64,000 nt of DNA from Molanna angustata. Its lineage: Eukaryota > Arthropoda > Insecta > Trichoptera > Molannidae. The stretch spans positions 24,689,434 to 24,753,433 of the forward strand of contig OY754980.1 in the NCBI GenBank assembly GCA_963576475.1, given 5' to 3'. A model generated the notes under the pieces. The model was not told the origin of the DNA and made no database searches. It saw nothing but the letters and a program-made list of their open reading frames with translations. Made by a program: the position numbers and the translations under genes. Below are positions 11,500 through 22,689 of this stretch, piece by piece (the stretch's first letter is position 1; the number at the start of each line of letters is the position of its first letter).

Positions 11500-13000
11500 A
11501 TTGTTATTTTCTGAATATGTCTTGTAAAATATGGATAAACGAGTACAGGTTGATGCCATATATACTGATTACTCCAAAGCTTTCGATACAGTTAATCATA
11601 ATAATTCTTTTTCAAAAATTAGAGGGACTCGGTATTCACGGCAATCTTAAGAGGTGGTTTACATCTTACATTTCAAAAAGATGTCAATTGGTTAATGTTG
11701 GCGGCTTCTACTCTGATATTGTCATCATACCTTCTGGTGTACCACAAGGGAGTCATTTAGGACCACTTCTATTTAATGCGTATATAGGAGATATAAATAA
11801 ATGTTTTAAATATTCTGAGTTTACATATATTATACGCTAATGATATGAAGATTTATACGAAAATCAACCTAGAATTAGAATGCCTCAGACTTCAGGAAGA
11901 CTTAGGAAGGCTATATTATGAATATTGCAATGACAACAAATTATCTCTAAATATTAAAAAATGCCACAAAATCACTTTCCCTAGAAACAAAAAACATATC
12001 ATACATTTCCCACACCATACACAATAGTATTCTTGACTGTATCATTGGTTCGAGACCTCGGAGTTGTTTTGGACAGCATGTTCACTCTCGAAAAACATAT
12101 CGACACAATAATTGACAAAGCCTATAAAACCCTCGGTTTTATTCTCCGTATCTCAAAACCATTCAACGCGAAATTCTTAAAAATTCTTTATTTTACATAT
12201 GTGCATAGTATTTTGGAATTTGCATCTCCCATCTGGTCACCCGTGTTTCAAGTACACAAAGCAAGCATAGAGAGAATCCAACATATATTTATAAAACACT
12301 TGAATCACAGAGAACACACAGAATTTTCCACTTATAGGGATGCAACATTGTATCGCAAAATCCTTACGTTGGAACAGAGACGATCCTTGGTTGATATGAA
12401 AACATTGTATAACATCATACACAATGCAATTGACTGTCCTGAAATTACGGAGCTTCTCTCCTTCAACACACGTCCCATCGCGTCGTACGCGAAGCCCACT
12501 TTTGTTTCACATACCGCACCGTAATAATACTTACACGAAAAACGCACCCCTCATACGCATGATGAACATTTATAATCACGAATATCTGGATGTCGATATT
12601 TTTCTTTTAGGACCTAACTCATTTTCTACTGCCATCAGTTCAAGTAATAATGATTGAATTTCACTGGATGATTGAAATATCAAGATTGAATGGAGTAAAC
12701 TATGTGAGCTTGCAGGTACCTATACATTTTCTCTTTCACTTATATAGACATACTCACACACATATACACATCCTTACACTCATATGTAGGTACACACATA
12801 CATACACTCATGCACTATCATTCAGATATAAATGTTTTTCATATGTAGCTTTAAGTATGTAAGCACAGCAGTCAAAATTTATTGTTAATAATGTGGAAAT
12901 TTGTTATTGGTTTTAGTCTTATACTAATGCATCTATATAAAAAATGTTATTTTACTGTAAATTTCCCGAAAATAAAATAAAATAAAATAAAAATAAAATA
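11500..13000 (+). pseudogene. Jockey-type LINE reverse transcriptase, decayed
   Basis: Three consecutive broken frames give an RT palm and its downstream region. The first (to 11,840) has KLEGLGIHGNLKRWFTSYIS and then PSGVPQGSHLGPLLFN. The next (from 11,845) has the active-site box mutated (YANDMKIY in place of YADD). The third (12,033-12,524) has RDLGVVLDS, KTLGFILRIS and SILEFASPIWSP, which is RT thumb and C-terminus. The sequence is closely related to the intact element at 58.1-63.4 kb but has a 5' truncation, frameshifts and an early stop. It ends in a (AAAAT)n tail at about 12,970-13,000. RT would copy its own RNA at a nicked target; this copy cannot. Confidence 0.88.
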
Positions 13001-13200
13001 CAGTGATCATTGCACAATCGCATTAAAATTTTCATAGTAGATTGAAATTCATCATATTGTATAAATTTTCACGCAATCAAAGATCATAAAGATTAAAATA
13101 TAAATGAATCATTGCACAATCGCACTGAAATGATAATAGTGGGTTGAAAATCATATCATTGTATCAATTTTCACGGAACCACAGATTACATGGATAAAGG
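13001..13200 (+). repeat. 102-bp repeat, units 2 and 3
   Basis: Two adjacent diverged units start at about 13,005 and 13,107 with ATCATTGCACAATCGCA, giving a 102-bp period. Together with 11,300-11,405 they form an array interrupted by the LINE. Confidence 0.7.
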
Positions 13201-14834
13201 AATCACTCTGAAATATATGTCTTTCTCGATTGCAAATTTATCAGAGATTTTATTCTTAAATATTAGGTACGACTTACATTATTTTAATATTAAACTAAAA
13301 CTATTGACTGTATTTCAATGCGAATATTTCCATGTGTGTAAGGAAGTATACCTACCTATGAGTGTGAAATAGAGAGAGTCTACACACGAGTGTCAAGTCA
13401 GGATGGCAGGAAATGTAATTCAGTTTAGTTGTGCCATCAAGTACCTACTGGTTTGCTCAATTTATCATCCATTCAACTCTCTACGGCACGGCATGGAGTG
13501 AAGCGGAGTAGACTGAAGTGTGTCCTCTACTTTAAAATCCTTCCGGCATTTGCATCGCCACCTACTTGATTTTCTATGTCCAATACCTTTACAAACGTTC
13601 ATGAATACTACATATTATTAAGATTATACGTTGCCTCAGGTGGATTCCTTTAAATAAAATTTGTATATTCCTTCATTGCATTCCTTTCTTTAATTTCACT
13701 TGTCTGTCTGGTTCTGGAATTTTGCCATCGATTTTTTAATAACATTCCGACCAGTTACAACTCTGGAACTTTCAGAAAACTTGATTTTCAGCTTCACTTA
13801 TCATATTTTTTTTATAACATTGAACAATTTCGTTTTTTATAGAAAGAAAACAAAGCTATGCGTTTCCGGCTGAGCGTAAAAAAAATTTATTCAGTTAGTT
13901 GCAATCTGTGATTTACCTGTTTTTACATGTTTTCAATGACAAAACAATACAAAAATCTTTACAATTTACATTTCTATACGTGATTTAATTTTTTTTTATT
14001 TTTTCAGAAATAAGATACAATAAAAAACAATTCTATATTGGGCAATGGGGCAAGAATAACATTTAAATAATATAATAAAATATAAATTTGAAAAAAAATA
14101 AAACCTTTTTCTAAATTTAATTAATTCTAACAAAAAGACATACCTATATATAATTTCCTACAGATAAATTAACATCATACTAGTGTACATACATACACAT
14201 GTATCTACCTATACTCAAGCTCTTCTATATTGAATTTTATTGTTGAACAACCTGTAGGTAGTTGTTCAATAACTTTACATCGCTTCTTGGGAAAGTAGGT
14301 ATTGAAGTACCTATTATGTAGTACCGATATAAATGTAGTGGTATTGTACAATTGTTTCATTATAGAATGGCACTCTTTCGTTTCCAACTACATTTGATCT
14401 TTAGCTACGTACTCTCGTTTTTACTCCTCACTACCCCAAAGGGATGTAGTGGGATGTAATGAATTCGCATTTTTTAAAGATATTTTTTTATTGCAGATTG
14501 TCAACTAGTATCATGCTGAGATTGTATTCTGAAAGTTTCATCAGAATGTACATGTGAAGGTATGTTATGTGATAAAATAGCATTGAATAATCATGAAGTT
14601 TTCATAAAGAAATATTTAAATTAAAATTAATTTTACAAACTCATTTCATTATGAAAATATTCCATAGAAAATTTGAATTATTTGTGGAGTGACTCGGTAG
14701 AGAGGAGTATTGCGTTGGCTACAACCCACTAGTTTCATTTGTAATTTCTTTAAAAATTTGTTAATATTTGAAGAAAACTTTGAGAAGGGTGTATTCCTAT
14801 TCTATTTTGTCTTGGATTATACTACTAATAGATG
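13201..14834. other. no recognised gene
   Basis: AT-rich, with no feature I can support. Short frames at 13,190-13,372 and 14,205-14,387 lack recognisable motifs. Confidence 0.4.
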
Positions 14835-15015
14835 GGTCGATGGCAGAGCGGTTAGCGCGCTGGGTTAGTAATCCAGTGGTCGCGAGTTCGAATCCTGCCT
14901 CGACCGATTTCGTTCACCTATAGCACAAGCATTTATTTGCTTATTTTAGGGAACGTAGGAAGATGTATATGTACTTGTTTAACAAGGACATATTCATTTT
15001 TTAATAATAAAAAAA
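14835..15015 (+). mobile_element. tRNA-derived SINE, family 1
   Basis: The head has a Pol III A box (TGGCAGAGCGGTTAGCGCG) and B box (GAGTTCGAATCC), and a stem-loop resembling an anticodon arm (CTGGG-TTAGTAA-TCCAG). A unique body follows (CGATTTCGTTCACC...AGCACAAGCATTTAT) and then an A-rich tail. The body recurs, inverted, at 30,130-30,310, so this is a SINE and not a lone tRNA gene. The acceptor stem pairs only 6 bp and the T-stem has mismatches. Confidence 0.82.
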
Positions 15016-15119
15016 AATTACATTGGCTAGTATATCAGCGTGTTTTTACATCAAATTCTAACGGGTATCATGTAAATAGTAGGTACATACTATGATTCTT
15101 GACGTACATAGGATTATTG

Positions 15120-15545
15120 ATCGAAGGCCAGCGAAGTGCCAGACTAACGTCATAGTATTTACCACAGTAGGTAACAACGATTGAATAATATGAACCCTAA
15201 GTAGTTGTGGCTTTTGGAGATAACAGCTTTCAAAGTGATGAAAAATTGTTATTTTTGCACGTCAGTTTATAGTTATAGGGCATTATAGTCCAAAGCGTGG
15301 TTTTTATATTTACTACGGAAAACTATGAAAACTATTATAAATCACGTCTTTCGTTATTTCGGTTGGTAGAATCCCTCCTGTCTCTGTCAAATGTGTCTGT
15401 CGGGGGGAGTCCTAATCACCAAAGTGTCTGTAAAAGGAAGACGCGATGTCTATTTTCAACACTTTGAAGGCTGTTATCTCCGAAATCTCTCACTACACGG
15501 GGTTCATATTATCCAATTGCTATATTTTACAAAAAACAAAATCAG
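15120..15545. mobile_element. MITE with about 70-bp terminal inverted repeats, copy 1
   Basis: The arm at 15,167-15,237 (GTAGGTAACAACGATTGAAT...GATAACAGCTTTCAAAGTG) is the imperfect complement of 15,460-15,535 (CACTTTGAAGGCTGTTATCTC...). The internal sequence is non-coding. A second copy lies at 30,460-30,840. The superfamily is not assigned. Confidence 0.7.
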
Positions 15546-15720
15546 CCTTTATCCAATCCAATCATCGGCTCAACATCCCCAAGGTTAGACCTGGCCTCCA
15601 AGAGAAGTCTTCGCCATTCCGATCTGTCAACGGCTCCATGTTTCCAATTGACCACGTTCCAGTCCCCATGAATGCAGTCCATCCATCTCAGAATCAGCCT
15701 TTAACTAAGGTGTATAGGTA
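15546..15720 (-). pseudogene. LINE ORF2 C-terminal fragment
   Basis: The minus strand reads LRWMDCIHGDWNVVNWKHG followed by DRSEWRRLLLEARSNLG. This is the end of a LINE polyprotein, where the G/S-R-P-x-x-R-W-x-D segment is followed by a W-x-x-A-x-D-R-x-x-W-R block. The segment is short, uninterrupted and truncated 5'. Confidence 0.72.
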
Positions 15721-16155
15721 ACGGTTTTAGTATAGTATAGTATTGGTTTATCCTCCATAGGCTCCCAAGCAGAGCACTCGGAGTCGTCATTGATTATACA
15801 TAAACAAATTATTATTAACAAAGAAAAAATACTCCATGCTAATTGAAATCTCTTTCATTTTGCATTTCGTCAGTTGTATAAAATGATTTATCGACGAGGT
15901 ACTTCTTCGTCTCTCTCTCAAAACTACCTTCTTTCAAATACCGCATGTGAGGTGGCAGTTTATTATACTCTGTCTTAATACTCTGTCCCACAAAGCTATT
16001 TGCGAATTTTGCCAGTCTGCACTTTGCAGGTCTGATGTTGTTTGCACCTCGCGTATTATACCGATGATATTCCGAATTAAGAGGTTTTGATTATCAAATA
16101 AATTTTATATATAGGTTAATTTTTGTACCGTGCTTTCGCGCTAAAATAATAATAA
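15721..16155. other. no recognised gene
   Basis: It includes TAGTATAGTATAGTATTGG near 15,728 and a stretch at 15,870-16,080 with LINE-like minus-strand fragments that I could not place confidently. Confidence 0.35.
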
Positions 16156-16159
16156 TAAT

Positions 16160-16372
16160 AATGAACACTTCTTTGCACCCTGCGCAAGTGGCGAGTTTAT
16201 TGCCGTATGGCAATTTCTTCCAACTAACCAGTGTTTCCAGCCCAGAGAAGCAATATTTGCGTGAGAAATGAATTTAAATAAATTTCTCCTCTGCTGGGAA
16301 TCGAACCCAGGACGCCCGCACAGAAACCGAACGGCTTACTAATTGTGCCACGGCTGTCGGCTCAAAAATCAC
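16160..16372 (-). mobile_element. tRNA-derived SINE, family 2
   Basis: Read on the minus strand, the head has GTGGCACAATTAGTAAGCCG (A-box-like) and CCTGGGTTCGATTCCCAGC (B box). A body with ATTGCCATACGGCAATAAAC follows, and the sequence ends near an (ATA)n tract at 16,145-16,160. The tRNA part retains T-arm pairing. The source tRNA is not identified. Confidence 0.75.
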
Positions 16373-16639
16373 TTTGGTATTGACACAGTACCAATTTCAC
16401 TTAGTATTTTCAAAATATTTAGCTATTACAATCCACAACTTTATTTTACATAATGCTTGCATCGTGCAATTGTGTTTGATTTTATTTAATTTTTATTTTA
16501 TTTTTTATTTAAGAAACACTCACAGAGAAATTGACATTAAAAAATACAAAATATATAAATACAAAATAACATGTAAGGTCAATTCTCCAATTACGAATGC
16601 CTGCAGCATGTTATATTAAAATACCTATGATAAGGTGGT

Positions 16640-17230
16640 AGGAGGAGAAAAAGGGGACAAATTCAAGGACCACAATTGATTCTAGGATTGCTCTTGCGAA
16701 TTTATTATAATATCTTTACTCAATTGCTTAAATTTTGCATATTTTAAATTAAAATGTCCAAGTCAGTCAAAAGTCTATTGTAGTCATCACAAATTCTACG
16801 GATTATTTCATTCTTGCCAAGGTTTGTACGAAATGGTGAAATTGCAAATACATTATGTTGTCTACTATTAAACGATTGTACTCTATAATTAATTAATTCA
16901 AGTAAGTCAGGACAGTCTATTAAATTATGTAAGATTTTGTACAGATATAAAATTTCACTGAGAGTTCTACGATCAGTTAAAGAACCAATTTTATAATGCA
17001 TAGCGGCTATGTTGTAATTTAAAAACCTATTATATGTTCTATAATTTAAGAACTTTAAAAACTTGTTCTGAATCCGTTCTATACGAAGAATATGAATATA
17101 ATAAGATGGACTCCATATTATTGATCCAAATTCTAATATACTTCGTACAAAAGCTGTATATAGAACTTTAAGAACACATTCGTCTCTGAACGGTTTAGAC
17201 ACTCTAATAATAAAACCCAACATTTGATGA
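16640..17230 (-). pseudogene. Jockey-type LINE ORF2 C-terminus, inverted segment
   Basis: Minus-strand 16,744-17,223 encodes MLGFIIRVSKPF, then SILEFGSIIWSP, RIERIQNKFLKF and a C-terminal SPFRTNLGKNEIIRRIC. These are collinear with the last 160 residues of the element at 61.9-63.1 kb. A frameshift near 16,750 splits off the final 20 or so residues (continuing as FNLKYAKFKQL in another frame). No RT palm is present. It abuts a LINE 3' end in the opposite orientation. Confidence 0.85.
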
Positions 17231-17239
17231 ATTTATATA

Positions 17240-17575
17240 TTATTTTTATCAAAGATTTAAACAAATATTCAATGTTTGGGTTATAAAATATTGGGTTATA
17301 TTTTTTTCTAAGTGCGTAGGTATATTATATTATTTTAGTATATTTTAATGATTTTTATGTCTCAACCTAAGTACCTATATCTTTTATTTTAAATTGTATT
17401 TTTTTTCCACTTAATATTATTTTTTATATTTACTAATTTTGTTACAGTACCTTCTTTTTCTTTTATGTTTATGATAGTTTTATTATTTTATTTTGTAATT
17501 TCAATGTGTGTACTTAATTGTTGTTCATGTTTGTAAAAGGCAATTTGCCGTAAATAAAAAAAAAAAATAAAAACA
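17240..17575 (+). mobile_element. LINE 3' untranslated region and poly(A) tail
   Basis: T-rich 3'-UTR-like DNA ends in AAGGCAATTTGCCGTAAATA and an A-rich tail (17,553-17,575). The plus orientation, back to back with the minus-strand ORF2 end, suggests one insertion with an inverted 5' part. Confidence 0.6.
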
Positions 17576-18255
17576 AAATTTGGATATCGATTTAGTAAAT
17601 AAATGCATGAGGAAAACTCTATAAACATTTTTGTTCTAGAATTTATATACAACCCTTAATGAACCAATACACAAATAAACAATACGTGAAAATTTACAAT
17701 AAAAGTATAGAAAAGTGATTATGTTTATTGAAATATACATATCTTTTGTCATTTTTGCATCATCGCTGAATAAATGAGAAATATTTGTTTCTGGGATATA
17801 AAGAAATAGCAAAACTTACAGTAGTCTTTCTCTTTAAGAGGAAAGAGAAAGAAGGATGGTCTTCGCGACGCCTGCACAGACGCCTTTCGGTCGCACAACG
17901 TGACAAAACTTCGAATATAATCTAAATATACCTACAACCAACAAGACCGTCAAATGTAAGATACTATAAACAATAAATCAATAAATTAAATCTATTATTA
18001 TTTTTTGCCTCAAATATCTCTAGAAATTGATTGATTATTCTAATAAAAAACAATATTTTGAATTTTTGTTGTACGACAATATTTTTAATGTGTGTTGTGA
18101 AAAAACATGTGACCAGCTCTCTATGTGCAAAAACGAACTTACTTTTTTGATCTCTGTTAATATTTCATTGATTAATTTGTTTTTATTCACTGACGCATTC
18201 TATACTGTCATTTTTGTTAATTGCAATTGTTGATTCCTATTAACTTTTTACATTT
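17576..18255. other. no recognised gene
   Basis: AT-rich. The frame at 18,027-18,233 is cysteine- and isoleucine-rich but matches nothing I recognise. Confidence 0.4.
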
Positions 18256-18259
18256 TATC

Positions 18260-18592
18260 TTAACTATAGTTTTTGTGTGGAGACGGCCAGGGCCCTCACA
18301 GAACTGTAGCGCCAATGATGATGATAGTTTTTGTTGACTATCGATACCTGTCAACTATCGTCATTTTATCTTAACTATAGTTTTTGTGTGGAGGAGGCCA
18401 GGGCCCTCACAGAACTGTAGCGCCAATGATGATGATAGTTTTTGTTGACTATCGATACCTGTCAACTATCGTCATTTTATCTTAACTATAGTTTTTGTGT
18501 GGAGGAGGCCAGGGCCCTCACAGAACTGTAGCGCCAATGATGATGATAGTTTTTGTTGACTATCGATACCTGTCAACTATCGTCATTTTATC
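18260..18592 (+). repeat. 111-bp tandem repeat, three copies, carrying a LINE tail
   Basis: Units start at 18,260, 18,371 and 18,482 and are nearly identical. Each is the 53-bp monomer of the adjacent array plus a 58-bp insertion. The insertion holds GGCCAGGGCCCTCACAGAAC and TGTAGCGCCAATGATGATGA, which match the LINE tail at 46,000-46,040. ATAGTTTTTGT flanks it on both sides. Confidence 0.9.
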
Positions 18593-19010
18593 TTAACAAT
18601 AGTTTTTGGTGATAATTAACACCTATCACATACAGTCATTTAATCTAGTTTTTGCTGATTTTTGATACCTATCAACTATCGTCATTTTATTTATACTATA
18701 GTTTTTGTTAATTATTGATACCCATCAACTATCGTCATTTTATGTAAACTATGGTTTTTGTTAATTATTGATACCCATCAACTATCGTCATTTTATGTAA
18801 ACTATGGTTTTTGTTAATTATTGATACCCATCAACTATCGTCATTTTATCTTAACTATGGTTTTTGTTGTTTATTGACACCTATCAACTATCGTAATTTT
18901 ATCTTAACTTAATTTTTGGTTGTTTATTGCCACCTATCACACAGTCATTTAATCTTGTCTTTTTGTTGTTTATTGACACCTATCAACCATCGTAATTTTA
19001 TTTAATGAAA
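18593..19010 (+). repeat. 53-bp tandem satellite array
   Basis: Diverged monomers of the type GATACCCATCAACTATCGTC plus ATTTTAT..TAACTATGG, with an exact 53-bp period at 18,721, 18,774 and 18,827. Outer units are more diverged. Confidence 0.88.
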
Positions 19011-19860
19011 CATTCATAATCATCGTCATGACAATATTGTCAAATTATTTTTAAACATAGTAAAATTAATCTATGTGGATATTAGTTAAACACACAATTT
19101 GTTTTTAAAACTGACGTCGATTGGATTCGGTAGATTGGTAAGTGGATACTTTGGGTGAACAAAACCTTAACCGTAGATTCAGAATCAGACGAGCGATTTC
19201 CGATAGACAAGCGTAAAGAATAATTTAAGTTACGTGACGACAATACTGAAGGTTTCCCCCAAGGTAAGTACCTACCTACTCGGGGGCTTTTGGAAATTCA
19301 CTTTCCTTCTCTCCTTCTGCATCCAGCGGCGCTCATTAAAATTCCATCCGTGGCTGGAAACCAATGAAGTCCGTGTATTATTACGGGCACCGGACTAGAC
19401 TGCCTTTCAGACATCCCATTCCACGGGACGTTTCGTGGATAAGGTTCAAGGATTCCCTCATCTCGGGGATTATCGTGCACGTTGTTATTATTATTTTTAT
19501 TATGTTTTTGCAGGCCTTCGAGCAACAATAAATGAACGCCACCTACCGATCGAAAATTCCAATTGCAAAGATTTTCGGTCCAAAACGTGGAAATACCCAG
19601 CATTGATTTTTGGTAGATTAGTACTTACAAGAGTATTTTTAAATATTGTTTTTGGATTTTGTTTACAAATGCTTTCATATACCCTCTGCCAAATGGATTT
19701 TTACCCCAACTTACAAGTGTTCATGTATAAATTAAGAGAAGAATTACAATAGGGTACAAAACGTTATTCTCCTTACTCCCGGTGCTTTACTCCAGAAGTT
19801 TACATAGAAAAAACAAAATTACCAAGTACACTATATGCCTTCAAGATATGAGTGCTACTT
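19011..19860. other. no proven gene; possible exon-like patches
   Basis: GC content is higher than the surroundings at 19,110-19,480. A strong 5' splice consensus (CCCAAGGTAAGTA) sits at about 19,258-19,270, and an acceptor-like TTTTTGCAGG at about 19,504-19,513. Overlapping frames on both strands are open, but none shows a domain. It could be a host exon or UTR; the evidence is weak. Confidence 0.2.
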
Positions 19861-19864
19861 AGGA

Positions 19865-20095
19865 TCATGGAATTCGTGAAAGATGGGGAGGAAGAAGGAA
19901 GGTGGGCAGGCTAAGGCTACGATCGGAGGATGATGTTGGGAAGGACGCAATCCAGCTGGTACAACCAGCAGAATCGGAGGACCGCAGCGGAAGACAGGAG
20001 GAGTTGGAGGCAAGGGTTGCAAATCTCGCTATGAACAGTAGGGCCATCAAAAAAGAAGTCTTAAAGCAAAATGAAGTATTAATATAAATCATCAT
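19865..20095 (+). pseudogene. LINE ORF2 C-terminal fragment
   Basis: RQVGRPRLRWEDDV-like sequence near 19,895-19,945 (reading VGRLRLRSEDDVGKDA), followed by tryptophan- and arginine-rich remnants in a shifted frame, matches the R-P-x-x-R-W-x-D-D-V end of LINE polyproteins. It is truncated at both ends and frameshifted. Confidence 0.6.
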
Positions 20096-20822
20096 TTGAA
20101 TGATAAAAGTCTAGATATACTTCCGTACAATTTTTATAGAAAAATTCACTCAGAGAATGGTCAGTTATAATTTAGAAAAAATTATATTTGACAGTTGTAC
20201 GTAGGATTAATATAAGGATTGTATGTAGTAACGTAGGATTGGCAAAAAAATATTTTACATACCAGCCCAAGTCTATCAGTTTTACTGATTCTTAACATTT
20301 TCTTCTTGGCACATTTTAACGCCGTGAAGGCAAGGTTTCAGAATTCACCGGACGCTTTTAATCTAGTAATCTGCAAAAAGCTAAAGCCAATTATTTAAAC
20401 TATATAACAAGTAATGGTGATAGACGAACAGCTAAAAATAACGATATAGTCCAACGATTTGTTTTTTCTCGTACGAAAATCTCGCATGAAATATATTTAT
20501 AAACACAAACTGCATCTGATTAAGACATATTCATAACGGTTCTAACCACTCACTAGTTTTGTGCAATATCGAAGATATATTTCCTATTCGGTACGCAGCA
20601 TCAAAGAAGGAAACCTTTGTATGTTCATTGAGATTGAGATATTGAGACCAGTTTCTTTGAAGAACTTGATTAGCCACATGAACACTGAATTAATCGATGA
20701 TTATTCACACACGTTTTCCACTCCGATGGATATTATCTACTAATACAAACTGTAGGAAATAGATTAACTTTACTAGATCTAAAACGATTATGTAATTAAT
20801 GCATATGATAAGCTGGCACATC
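20096..20822. other. no recognised gene
   Basis: AT-rich. A 60-codon frame at 20,561-20,743 has mixed composition but no motif I can name. Confidence 0.4.
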
Positions 20823-21238
20823 AGGGAGACAAGCCTGGTCAACAGGCGAAATCAAAGCCATTAATGTTAACCCATATAAATAAATTAATAAATCGTTTAT
20901 TTGTTGCCATTATTGTTACATCACTTTTTAAATAAAAACAAAAAATATTCACACATTTTAACATATAATGTATATGTGTGTATTTGAATTATGTGAGCTC
21001 ATGTGAGTATTTTAACATGTACATATATACATACACACATATACAATTTTGAACAACAATGGACAGCAAAAATGCTAATGCTCAGCTGCGCACTACCAGG
21101 TTTGCCTGGAGATAATTAATATGCATGTTTCCCTTATAATGGATGTAATTATTACAGAACTCCATAAGATAATTATATCCATGATATGGGTAAACATGGA
21201 TGGTTTTGATTCCGCCTGTTGACTAGACTTGCCACCCA
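20823..21238. mobile_element. foldback MITE, copy 1, with internal insertion
   Basis: The left arm (20,823-20,878, CAAGCCTGGTCAACAGGCGA...) pairs with the right arm (21,160-21,238, ...CCTGTTGACTAGACTTGCC). The arms match the palindromic elements at 40.5, 45.6 and 45.8 kb. About 260 bp of AT-rich sequence between them is absent from the other copies. It resembles a LINE 3' end on the minus strand. Confidence 0.7.
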
Positions 21239-21420
21239 GATGTTTGCATTTACATTAATTAAAAGTCTGCATTCGATTCATTTTTAGACGACGTATATTT
21301 GAAAAGCATGCTTTTTAATATGAAACTAAAAAAATAGGTATTTTGAATCATCACATAAAAAATTTCTGCGAAGCACCGGCTTAGAATAGTGCTTCCACTC
21401 TTTTCTAATAAAAATCATTT
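21239..21420. repeat. flank shared with the dispersed repeat at 31.5 kb
   Basis: TTAGAATAGTGCTTCCACT at about 21,382 recurs at about 31,552 (AAGAATAGTGCTTCCACT) just before the same downstream module. The 106-bp array therefore grew inside a dispersed repeat. Confidence 0.6.
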
Positions 21421-22162
21421 TCGGGTGTCCTGTAAGAGTCAGGTAATCGAAAATACAACAGGCAACAATAACATCTCACATAGTTCAGAAATGAGGTTCA
21501 CCATCGCCCATTCTGAATGTAGTGTTTCGGGTGTCTCGTAAGAGCCGGGTAATAGAAAATACAACAGGCAACAATAACATCTCACATAGTTCAGCAATGA
21601 GGTTCACCGTCGCCCATTCTGAATGTAGTGTTTCGGGTGTCTCGTAAGAGCCGGGTAATAGAAAATACAACAGGCAACAATAACATCTCACATAGTTCAG
21701 AAATGAGGTTCACCATCGCCCATTCTGAATGTAGTGTTTCGGGTGTCTCGTAAGAGCCGGGTAATAGAAAATACAACAGGCAACAATAACATCTCACATA
21801 GTTCAGAAATGAGGTTCACCATCGCCCATTCTGAATGTAGTGTTTCGGGTGTCTCGTAAGAGCCGGGTAATAGAAAATACAACAGGCAACAATAACATCT
21901 CACATAGTTCAGAAATGAGGTTCACCATCGCCCATTCTGAATGTAGTGTTTCGGGTGTCTCGTAAGAGCCGGGTAATAGAAAATACAACAGGCAACAATA
22001 ACATCTCACATAGTTCAGCATTGAGGTTCACCATCGCCCATTCTGAATGTAGTGTTTCGGGTGTCTCGTAAGAGCCGGGTAATAGAAAATACAACAGGCA
22101 ACAATAACATCTCACATACATAGTTGTGAAATGAGTTTCACCACCCATTGTGAATTAGTATT
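21421..22162 (+). repeat. 106-bp tandem repeat, seven copies
   Basis: TCGGGTGTC starts at 21,421, 21,527, 21,633, 21,739, 21,845, 21,951 and 22,057, an exact 106-bp period. Inner units are almost identical and the outer two diverged. 106 is not a multiple of three, so the overlapping minus-strand open frames are a repeat artefact. A single unit occurs at about 31,600-31,670 and a reversed one at about 39,095-39,165. Confidence 0.95.
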
Positions 22163-22689
22163 AATAGTAAATTTCACGTCTAGTGTACCATCGATTTCTC
22201 TGTAATTGTTAAATAGAAAATGCCAGCGTAGAGCCGTGACGATTAAATTTTCGTCGCGCGATTCGGGACGGACAACTGTCCCAAAAAAACCCGTTCGACA
22301 CCCTTGAAGAAAAATATCATGGTACCAAAATAAAACCATCCTAAAGAGTTTTGGTTTATGTCTACAGAAGTATCATAGCGACCATAGATAAATACTCGGG
22401 TAGAGTTTTATAGTTTTCTGTCTATGCTCCAATTTAAAGTCACGTACAAGTGAAATAAAAGGAGCCAACAAACATTATTGGAAAACTGTCAGAGGATAAA
22501 GCACAGGGAATAATATTACTTATTATTATATTAAATCTTGGAACATTATTATTTTTTGGCAATCGATGACAAATGGCGCATCCCTCCGCCATTTTAATTT
22601 TCATCAATTTGCCTTTATCGTAGAAAACCATTTGTCATCGCTCAATATTAGTTTTGACTTGGTACTTTTGGTATTCTTGAATATCGATA
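22163..22689. other. no recognised gene
   Basis: It includes a relatively CpG-rich patch near 22,230-22,290 (TTCGTCGCGCGATTCGGGACG). No coding or RNA feature is supported. Confidence 0.35.

Noticed and set aside
14835..14908. Functional tRNA gene (anticodon loop TTAGTAA)
   Set aside because: Acceptor and T stems pair imperfectly and a SINE body follows that is shared with 30.1-30.3 kb.
16290..16365. Minus-strand tRNA gene
   Set aside because: A good B box but it belongs to a longer SINE with a specific body; the cloverleaf is incomplete.
21421..22162. Regular 106-bp repeats as a CRISPR array
   Set aside because: The whole unit is conserved with no unique spacers, and the window is eukaryotic. 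The overlapping 68-codon frames are also repeat artefacts since 106 is not a multiple of three.
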